This document shows, in pieces, positions 56,333 through 64,000 of a stretch of 64,000 bases of DNA. Origin of the DNA: Bisporella sp. PMI_857 (lineage: Eukaryota > Ascomycota > Leotiomycetes > Helotiales > Helotiaceae); NCBI GenBank assembly GCA_021307315.1, contig JAJSPD010000067.1, positions 1 through 64,000 on the forward strand. The letters run 5' to 3'. The position numbers and the translations under genes are program-made. The notes below the pieces were generated by a model, which was not told where the DNA came from, made no database searches, and saw only the letters and a program-made list of their open reading frames with translations. Numbering within the stretch: the stretch's first letter is position 1; each line of letters opens with the position of its first letter.

Positions 56333-58166
56333 GCCAAGAGACTAAAACACATGACCCACAAACCTTAATACTATTGTAACTTGAAATCCCTTCATTCCTT
56401 ACAATTGTAATCTTATTGATATCGTATCATGGCTCTCGAAGTAGGCTCTACGTTTCCTGATATTCCTTCAGCTAAGTTAGCTATCAAAAGCTTTGTTGCA
56501 AACGCTTCTGAATCATGGAAAGCTACTCATTCAGATAAAAAACGATTCAATATTGTATGTCGAACGCCGCGCAACTGCAAGTTCAAAATTAGAGCTTGTA
56601 ATTCTAAAAGAAAAGGAGTTGTTATAACTCATCTGGAACCTCATACTTGCTCTCCTGCAAGTCACTTTCAAGCTTCGAATACAAACAGTTTGGAGTATAT
56701 AATACCTCATCACCGTTCTTCGATTATCGAGAATCCTAGAATTACTCTAAAGCAAATTCAATCAACTGAACGCTTGCAATTTTATAACAAAATTCCCTAC
56801 CTTCAAGCGTATCGTGTAAAGCAGGCTGTTCTCGACGAGATGTATGGTGATGAAACTGAATCGTTTGCGCTATTTCCTAGCTATATCGAAAGGTTCAAAG
56901 AAATCGATGAAAACAATTACGCTGTACTTCAAACGCAGGCTGATAACGTATTCCAAGCAGCTTTTTTTGCTCCAGGCCCACTTCGTTTAGCTGCAAAACA
57001 GCTTCGTCAGTTCTTTGCTCTTGATGGAACTCATACAAAGTCGCGATATCGTATGATATTGTTGATTCGTTGTGGAATCGACGCCAACGACAAAGTAGTG
57101 CCTTTAGCCTGGGCATTAGTACCTATTGAAGAAGAGTATTAGTGGAGCTGGTTTTTACGTCATTTAAAGATTGCTTTTCCAGTAACTTTGCAACGTCGCC
57201 ATACTTTCATTTCTGATCGTGAAAAGGGTATGGCGAAAGCTATGGTAGAGGAGTATCCTGCAGCAATTCATCTTCACTGTTGTCAGCATATTGCAGATAA
57301 CTTACAGCAAAGATTCGGCAACAAAGTGAAGCCACTTTTCTGGAGAGCATGTAAAGCTAAAACGCCATTGTTGTTCAAGGCCGAAATGATGAAGTTGAAA
57401 GAACTAAGTACGCCTGCTTTCGATTACCTTTGCAATATCGACAAAGAGCTTTGGACTAGAGCATACTCTAAATATTCTCGATTTGGCTATAATACTTTTA
57501 ATATCGTCGAATCGTTGAATTCGGTTTGGAGTGATTATCGACGTTTGCTTCCTCTTCGATTACTAGACGGTATTTATTTGGCAGCGACTGAAACGTGGTT
57601 CAAAAGGCGTTCAGAAACTAGCAAATCTAATGATTTTGCTAACGTGCCAATGGCCAAATTCAAAAGCCGAATACAAGCTTCTCGTCGATATCGAGTTTAT
57701 CTTTCAGATTAAAATATTGCGGAAGTGGGTAGTTGTTTTGAATCAAAAGTATTGCGACTGTACAGATTTCAATGAGTATCAATCGCTTTGTTCTCACGCA
57801 ATTGCCGCTGCAAAATTTCTGCGAATCGGTTCAATTGAGCTTTTTGATCAGTATTTCACTACGCAGACTTACGAGTCGACTTACCGCTATACAAGTACTA
57901 CCAGTTTCAATCGAAAACCTTTCTCGTGACGATTCAATTAAGCCACCGATTTTGCGCAAAGCAGCTGGCCGACTTCGAACAAAACGCGTACGCAAAGGCC
58001 AGTGGAGCAGAAAACAAACACGCTGTGGGAATTGCCTTGAATGGGGTCATAATCGCCGTCGTTGTACAAATCAGCCTGTTTCAAATGGACGTCGAGAACG
58101 AGCTTACGAATGGCTACAATCGTGTTGAACAGGCTAGGTCTAAGGATCATACCTAGTCTATTGAAG
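56333..58166 (+). mobile_element. Second MULE copy, both ends lost
   Basis: Begins in the subterminal text shared with the MULE at 5054 (CCAAGA...ACTAA...CACATGACCCACAAACC) immediately after the hAT right end, and carries a decayed transposase. No right terminal repeat was found. Confidence 0.8.
56429..58128 (+). pseudogene. MULE transposase copy 2, decayed
   Basis: Homologous throughout to the copy at 5172. The frame opens at ATG 56429 and carries the first Asp (ALDGTHTKSRYRM). It meets TAG at 57140-57142 in place of the Trp of YHWWSW. The same frame then continues with SDREKGMAKA and NIVESLN to a TAA at 57710, then a deletion of about 21 bp. The SWIM finger (CDCTDFNEYQSLCSHA) and zinc knuckle (CGNCLEWGHNRRRC) are in shifted frames. 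The acidic tail is missing. The Trp-to-stop change is a G-to-A transition. Confidence 0.9.
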
Positions 58167-58221
58167 GCACCGGTAGGCACCTGTAGGCAACGGTAGGCAA
58201 CGGTAGGCAACAGTAGGTATC
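58167..58221. repeat. 10-bp tandem repeat GGCAACGGTA
   Basis: About five units of GGCA(A/C)C(G/T/A)GTA. Confidence 0.85.
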
Positions 58222-58288
58222 AGTGTGATGACATGTGAGTATCGTACCTCTATAAGTAGAGGGATTATCTCCTGTAGTTTAGGTTCTA

Positions 58289-58357
58289 CAACCTTCAGCA
58301 ATTGATACTTGTTTGCCCTATACTCTCTGAAGGCCACGTGACTTTCTCTATTTGAAC
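58289..58357 (-). repeat. LINE 5' segment, inverted copy
   Basis: Reverse complement matches 62344-62416 over about 70 bp (for example GGCCTTCAGAGAGTATAGGG against GGCCTTCAGATAGTATAGGG). It faces the LINE at the window's right end across the receptor gene. Confidence 0.9.
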
Positions 58358-58461
58358 ATGCCCTATTCTACAATATAATTGATCTTAATTGGTTATAGAA
58401 GCTACAGTTTAACAGTCACCACATTGTCTTTCCCGATCATACACTGGTACAATCCGCTGCT

Positions 58462-60049
58462 TCAAAATTCCTCACGAGAAACAGGCAGAGCACTAGAGCG
58501 GTCAGACAGAAAACTGCTCTTCTGCGACGGTCTGTCATCTAGCGTCGTAGCTTCTACGTTCGTCCTTCCCTTATCCTTCGAAAACTCATCTCCAAGTATG
58601 TCCTCCTGGCTCTCGTTGATGGTACATGACTGTTCTCTGCTCTTTTGGGGCATGCCGCTCTTCCGGCTTTTGGATGACTCGAGTTCATATCCGCTAACCG
58701 GTGCGTTATGGGCAGTATTGGCGGTTCGACTGAAGCCCGTCGGGTAGGCATCCGAGCGATTGGTACTTCCGAGCAGCCGGGGGAAATGGCGTCGAAAAAA
58801 AGGTTTGAAGCTGGCAAGGCATGCACAAATGATTCCGATACACATCTCCATGGTGCTAAGGTTGGCATCAAAATTCTGTACCATTGCAGAGCCAAAGGGA
58901 TATAGAAATGATCTTACCTCCATACTGTGGCGTCAGCCATTACCCTTGTGAAATCTGTCGTCCGAACGAAATCCATAATGACCTTCATCCGAATACTACT
59001 AACGATGCAAACACTTATGGAAATTAGCTCCTTTGTTTGATTTGCAAACACTTTAAGGAATAGGCAAACTTACAGTGTTCCAGTCAAAAAGAGGCCAGCT
59101 AGTGCCACTTTCTGTTTCATTGGTAATTTCAAATTTCGTACTAGCGCTATTGGTAAGAGTAGCATCGCAATATCAGTAACGATAGTTAGTGAGGCATGTG
59201 TCATGCCAATTTTGGCCACATTAATGCATTTTCCATCTGTAATCGTAACATCCCAGGATTTGGCAATTGGTTGGCAGTTGAAAAGAAATGCAAATGACCC
59301 GAGAACAGAGTATACGACCGTTGCTACCATAACTACCCATACTGCCGCCCTGAAGTGGGGGTAGGGCGAGAGTCGAAGGTAGAGTAATAGTATTGATACT
59401 TTGACACATAGAAAAGATAAGCCGTAAAAGACCCCTTCGATTACACCCATCTGATAGAGACGTTAGGAAGCGCCAAAGATTGGCATATAAAGGTCTTAAA
59501 TAGCTCTGAACTCTAGCAATAAGTAACTTACCTTCAAGAAATGAGGACTGAACGTTGCGAGCGGCACATTCCAGAGATGGACACCCATGCCAAGATTGAC
59601 CACTTTAGGATAGATAGTTAGTTAACAATACATCTGTCGAACATATTATAAGTGTCTACTCACGAAGGACGGAAGTAACAACGAAGCCAACCAACAATAT
59701 CTATATTACCAGGAGGCATAAGTATTCGTTCTGTCTTGATATTTTTGTGGTTTATCAAAAGATTCATACCCATGCTAAGATTATCGCATCTAGACCCAGT
59801 TAATTGACACTCAAAATATTTTTGATAGTAAAAAAGCGTACAGTCGTCGGATCCCACATTGCGAACGATTATTGCCCTTGTATATATTCGCAGAACCACA
59901 AATAAAGTTGCTAGCGGGAACAAGATTGAATTTGCAATAATAACCTGATGTCCATGAGACTCAGGATGCTCGAAGTCCGGAATGACTCCAGGCGGAGGGG
60001 GTAAGGCGCCAATGATCTGGTCTCTCACGGTGTTGAGCAGTAAACCCAT
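58462..60049 (-). CDS. PTH11-like rhodopsin-domain membrane protein, 400 aa
   Basis: Seven exons (minus): 60049-59842, 59789-59770 (20 nt), 59700-59664, 59602-59532, 59450-59074, 59013-58918, 58855-58462; 1,203 nt in one frame, all introns GT-AG (52-81 bp). Typical order of the fungal rhodopsin-like domain: an N-terminal segment with HPESHGHQV, TM1 (NSILFPLATLFVVLRIYTRA), the (V)GSDDYAIILAW motif after TM1, GMGVHLWNVP, TM segments FLCVKVSILLLYLRL and TVVYSVLGSFAFLFNCQP, CIN near an extracellular loop, then TVWSTMEMCIGIICACLASF in the last span. A charged Ser-rich tail follows and is presumably cytoplasmic. Such proteins are proposed G-protein-coupled receptors at the plasma membrane; ligand unknown. 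The frame appears complete. Confidence 0.9.
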
Positions 60050-62343
60050 GGCGACAGGAAAGAAACCGAGGGCAACAAACTTGTCGGGACAGAGAAGTGT
60101 GTTGATGTTAGAAGTGAAGTGGTCTGCTCTTGAAGGAGCCAAAGGTTGAAGTGAACGATTCTGAGCTCATCTTGTGGACTAGACACTGACGATTTCAAAG
60201 ATAAAAGAAGTGTGCTTCTGGAAAGCTCCTGGAAGCCACTTCAAGCCACCAAACACTCTCAGCATTGCGATCACAGGAATAGACGGCGACACAGAACAAG
60301 CCGCACATGCGGGTAACTTAAAACGGCAAGAAATAGTGGATTCCAAAATTGGTTGTCAGCAGATTGAAGCGCCGGGACAAGCCAAGTCAGAAGAGCGGGT
60401 CGCGCGGGGAAGAGTGCTCCATCCGATCAGATGTCAGAAACGACCCAAAGAGCTCAGACAAATGCGAACCTCCATTTGTCAGGTACATAACCTATAATCG
60501 GGGTACCACTGGTCTCCCTTTTATTTTTCCCGATTCTTTTGGTCATCAAGTGAGCCACCTCATTTCTCTCGGAACGACTCTGACAAGGCCCCCCATCTCA
60601 GCCTGCTACAGCACGCATTCGTAGCTCTAATAGCAAGCAGAGCGCTCTGCCACTATCACTCCATTCGCACATGTGGCTGATTCCCTATTACACATCCTCT
60701 GTCCTAAAGGGCCCAGGGAGGCAATAATAGGAAACAGCACTATGCCGATCAGCCCCATAGAGATAGGGGTTGTCGAGAAGCAATCACCAAACAATCCTAC
60801 AAATGGCTCGTGCAAATACGAATGTATTCACTCGGTTTTCTTCGTTGGGAACAAATGATTTATAAGTTCCACCACCTAAAATGTCATCGGCTCGTGATCC
60901 CAATACTACCCATTCACACGGGGGTGTTCGGAGATCCGGATGTTGACGGGTCCATTCTAGGTGCTCACTTCTCACTTTTTGTATTGTAAGGCAGATAGCT
61001 GCTAAAAGTTAGAGCTCGAAGAAAAGACTTTAGCCATTGAGCACAACAACTATAGGCGACTATCACTTCATAAAGGTCATGTTTGATCTTTGGCAAAACC
61101 AAATCCTGTCCGACGTTGACTCACAAAAGCTGCGGATGTGGTAGCACTAAAGAAGAAATTATACTGCACTCCCTCGGTCCTGATGTCGGCGTACCACAAT
61201 TATAGAGAATCGCTGCTTTGTATAGAGTCAGGATTGCGCTGATCGACTGCTTGACAGTTCCAGCGTTTTGTTACCTTTAGGAACATGAAAGCAGCATCAA
61301 TTTGAATCCTCAGACAGTTCAAGAAGACCAAGGCGCCGTGAGCGAGCGACTATCCCCTCTTAACGAACGTTAAAATCCGAGGAATTGTGGGCACTTTGTG
61401 GGCCTCTTTCTGGGGGCCGTAAGCCAGGGCAAGTTTATACTTAGAAACTTCAAGTTTCTTGATCCACTTGCTAGGAACCAACCAAGGAAGCCTGACCAGT
61501 TAAGTCACTGATTTCATGAATCTTCTTCGTAATTCTTCGTCTGCAACCCGCCCAATCTGGGGCTTGCGTGATTCCCAGGCTGTCGGTGAGCGATTCATCG
61601 GTTCATCATGCATGAGTGTGGCCCAACGATACTATTAGCTGGTGGCTGATCCATAGGAATACCACCAACAAACTTTCGAGAACCACCCTCCTGTTTTCTC
61701 CTATGCGCCAGTTAGTCTAAGTAATCTACAATTAATAATCTATTTCGCATGGCTAGTACAATTGCGTCGCTTAACCTAGAAGACATTGACGTTTGAATTG
61801 GTCTTAAAAATCATAATCGTATATCCTCGCCATGTCTTACTATATTAACTCATCCACCGGGAAGATCCAGAGCACTTTGCAATCGTGGAATGGGGCCTTC
61901 CCGTCAATCAAGTCTGCAAGCCAAGTATACCACACATTGGCCCATCAAAATAAAGATTCCTGGCTCGACTGCGACTTTGGATGTGACGTGCTAGCCGGTG
62001 CATGATTCTGGAATTTCATTGGGAACCCGGACTAAGACAATAGCAATGGAGATTCCCGAGCCAATTTGTCTTCCAATAACAGTTGAGATAGAGTTATTGA
62101 ATGTTGATTAGTAGTGATCCAAGTTTCAGACTTGACTTGCTGGCGAGCATGCTGTCTCGATATGGCAGAGGAGAGTACATATGACCGGAAGCCCTCCTCG
62201 TAGAATATTGCCTCAGAATTCGGTTATGATATCCATTTTGCGTTTGAAGAAACGTATTCACGAATATGAACGATAAACGGAGTCTGATAATAGGCTTGCA
62301 TAGCGCCTTCATGGCGGTTTCTGTAACCGCTGTCACGACACGT
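60050..62343. other. Long intergenic stretch
   Basis: No gene is supported on either strand. Short frames here lack motifs or plausible splice junctions. It holds the upstream region of the receptor gene (to about 60200). Confidence 0.5.
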
Positions 62344-62416
62344 GTTCAAATAGAAAGAAGTAGTCACGTGGCCTTCAGATAGTATAGGGCAAACAAGTGT
62401 CAATTGCTGAAGGTTG
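62344..62416 (+). repeat. LINE 5' segment, copy matching 58289-58357
   Basis: Located about 100 bp before the ORF1 start, so it probably is the promoter or 5' UTR region of the LINE. Confidence 0.85.
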
Positions 62417-62521
62417 ATACCAACACTTCGTCCCGTTTTCAACAGTCAGTACTAACAGAAGTCAGCCAGCAATCAAGTCAGCCGGGAACCAAATTAGTGA
62501 GAATCGGTAGTTGTGTGGAGG

Positions 62522-63868
62522 ATGGAGAACATGGAGGCTGTGACGCGTCAGTCGAGCAGGGAACGCGTCCAGACGTCAAAGGCATTAGAATGGAGCAAGA
62601 GAAGATCTAGAGCGGTAGCAAGCGATACAGAGGATACGATTGAAGTAATTGAGGAAGCTCCCATGCCATTGCAAACAAGACGAACGGGGATCGGCGCGCA
62701 TCCCAAGGAGCAAAGTGTGGCGACGAAGGTTAAGGCGCTCGCCGCGAAGGCAGGAGAACGTCCTGCAACAGCGGCAGCGACCCCGAACCAGCCGGTACAC
62801 GAAAAAGCGAACGCAAGCGCAAATATGCAGATCAAAGTGCTCACTGACTTGGTCAAGTCGCTGTTGAAAGCAATGGAGGAACAGAAGAAGGAGCACGTGA
62901 CCCAGATCGAAACTATAACGCGGACCTTCACGAAGCAGATAGAAACACTTAAGGCAGAGCTTAAGGCAGAGGTTACAGATATGATGGAAAATATTCAGAC
63001 CCAGCTGTCCAATGCCCAAGCACCGTCAAGCCCATCCCCATCGTATGCAGAGGTCGCCCGAACGCCACCAGAGAGTTCACCCAGCAATGTACGAACCCTC
63101 TCCCTGCGCACCACGCCGTCAACAATGACCGATACGCTGTACTGCACCGTTGACACGTCCAGAGTTGGGGAGGGAGAGAGAAGCAAGGCCCAACCTGGGG
63201 CAGTTCGGAAGGCGATTGAGGAGGAGATTCGCACCGGGGAAGGACAAGCAAATTGGCGCTGCGCTGCGGTGATCAAAGACGCTAGGAACACGGAACGCAT
63301 CAAGATTGTATGCAGAGACGAAGCTGAACTCCACCGGGTCAAGGAAGCGGCCCAGAAAACTGCGGCCGAGGGAGTCCGAGTGCTGCGAGACCAATTGTAC
63401 CCGGTCAAGGTGGACAATGTCAATCGAACAACTATACTCGATCACGACGGAAATGTTTTACCTGGCGCCGCCGAAGTCCTTGGGAAGGAAAACGGTGTCC
63501 ACATAGCCAAGATCGGGTGGCTCAGTAAGAAAGACGCGGGGAAAGCCTATGGTTCAATGGTTGTTTACGTCACAAAAGGCAGCGAAGCCGCACGACTGTT
63601 ACAAGAGCAATATTTCCATGTTGCAGGAGAGTCGGCCTACACCAGGGTCTTCGAGCCGCGATATGGTCCACAGAAATGCTATCGATGCCAGGAAATCGGG
63701 CACAAGGCGTACTCATGCACGCAACCGCGAGTCTGTGCCAAGTGTGCTCAAGTAGGACACCATCACAGTGAATGCCAAGCAGTAATACCAAAGTGTGTCA
63801 CATGCGGAGGGCCACACGAATCGCTCAGCGGGAACTGCGGAACACGCCACCGCTCCCAGGATGCGTAA
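62522..63868 (+). CDS. LINE ORF1 gag-like protein, 448 aa
   Basis: Homologous to the ORF1s at 22.9 and 24.7 kb (shared MTDTLYCTIDTSR / MTDTLYCTVDTSR and YFHVAGESAYTRV blocks) but clearly diverged. Predicted coiled coil near residues 85-160, then three CCHC knuckles CYRCQEIGHKAYSC, CAKCAQVGHHHSEC and CVTCGGPHESLSGNC. ATG 62522 is the first ATG in the frame after a GTG at 62513. The stop overlaps the ORF2 start by 8 nt. Confidence 0.93.
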   Translation: MENMEAVTRQSSRERVQTSKALEWSKRRSRAVASDTEDTIEVIEEAPMPLQTRRTGIGAHPKEQSVATKVKALAAKAGERPATAAATPNQPVHEKANASANMQIKVLTDLVKSLLKAMEEQKKEHVTQIETITRTFTKQIETLKAELKAEVTDMMENIQTQLSNAQAPSSPSPSYAEVARTPPESSPSNVRTLSLRTTPSTMTDTLYCTVDTSRVGEGERSKAQPGAVRKAIEEEIRTGEGQANWRCAAVIKDARNTERIKIVCRDEAELHRVKEAAQKTAAEGVRVLRDQLYPVKVDNVNRTTILDHDGNVLPGAAEVLGKENGVHIAKIGWLSKKDAGKAYGSMVVYVTKGSEAARLLQEQYFHVAGESAYTRVFEPRYGPQKCYRCQEIGHKAYSCTQPRVCAKCAQVGHHHSECQAVIPKCVTCGGPHESLSGNCGTRHRSQDA

Positions 63869-64000
63869 AACCTTTCAAATACTCCAATTGAATGTCCGGA
63901 AGCAGCGAGAGGTGCAACACAGTTTAATGAGTGATGAGCAATTGAAGGATTGTGGAGTGTTGGCGATATCTGAACCATATGCGAGGATCATCGACGGCAC
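63861..64000 (+). CDS. LINE ORF2 start, AP-type endonuclease (partial)
   Basis: ATG 63861 opens a different frame inside the ORF1 stop. It reads MRKTFQILQLNVRKQREVQ...GVLAISEPYARIIDG, matching the start of the apurinic-type endonuclease domain (ILQLNVRK, then a glutamate in SEPY near the active site). Reverse transcriptase and RNase H are expected beyond the window. The 8-nt overlap suggests translational coupling or reinitiation. Confidence 0.88.
   Translation, partial: MRKTFQILQLNVRKQREVQHSLMSDEQLKDCGVLAISEPYARIIDG

Larger units (their letters stand above)
62344..64000 (+). mobile_element. Tad1-like LINE, truncated by the window edge
   Basis: 5' segment, complete ORF1 and the beginning of ORF2 with an endonuclease start; likely autonomous if ORF2 is intact beyond position 64000. 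Confidence 0.85.

Noticed and set aside
60600..60665. tRNA-like word AGTGGCAGAGCGCTCTGC on the minus strand
   Set aside because: No acceptor stem, no T-arm GTTCGA box in the right place and no anticodon stem pairing; chance or a very old SINE piece.

Overview
This window comes from a filamentous ascomycete (Pezizomycotina-type). Protein genes are split by many short spliceosomal introns (47-101 bp) with GT donors, CTAAC/CTGAC-like branch sites and AG acceptors. Families present include a PTH11-like rhodopsin-domain receptor, a DUF7025-type AAA ATPase, a DUF6606/DUF3638/DUF3645 giant protein and Fot1/pogo, MULE, hAT, Tad1-like LINE and Copia-size LTR elements. No rRNA, convincing tRNA or CRISPR was seen. 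It looks like a transposon-rich accessory region with host-gene islands. Several host genes carry single-base frameshifts in or beside homopolymers, which could be real decay or assembly error.

Layout. 1-12 kb is a nest of elements: a decayed paralogue of the gene at 33.6 kb, a deletion derivative of a Fot1/pogo element with perfect 44-bp ends, a MULE (4890-8072) carrying two solo LTRs, a truncated AT-rich gene whose introns resemble each other, a 635-bp MULE-derived MITE with a 9-bp target duplication, and an intact Fot1/pogo element with a 551-aa transposase. 12.4-22.0 kb is one five-exon minus-strand gene for a protein of about 3,117 aa. 22.5-26.4 kb holds a Tc1 remnant and two near-identical head-to-tail LINE copies with a gag-like ORF1 but no ORF2. 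26.5-39.8 kb is the main host-gene island: AAA ATPase, 7-TM-like membrane protein, the 33.6-kb paralogue, a Cys/His zinc-finger-like protein, small Cys-rich proteins and an atypical kinase.

40.4-41.0 kb is a 31-bp tandem array framed by GC hairpins. 41,053-47,441 is a self-contained element with 22-bp terminal inverted repeats, a subterminal fold-back at each end, an intact RecQ-like helicase ORF and a convergent, frame-broken gene that I assign to the DUF6589 type. This is the best candidate here for an under-described mobile system. 47.6-48.2 kb is a MULE end, followed by two small host genes. 51.3-58.2 kb is a second graveyard: LINE tail, LTR piece, Helitron/Pif1 helicase remnant, hAT and a second MULE. 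A seven-exon PTH11-like receptor gene (58,462-60,049) lies between inverted copies of a LINE 5' segment, and the window ends inside an apparently intact LINE (ORF1 complete, ORF2 cut by the edge).

The genes do not form a shared pathway. The unifying theme is repeated insertion, internal deletion and nesting of several DNA-transposon and retroelement families around otherwise ordinary fungal genes.
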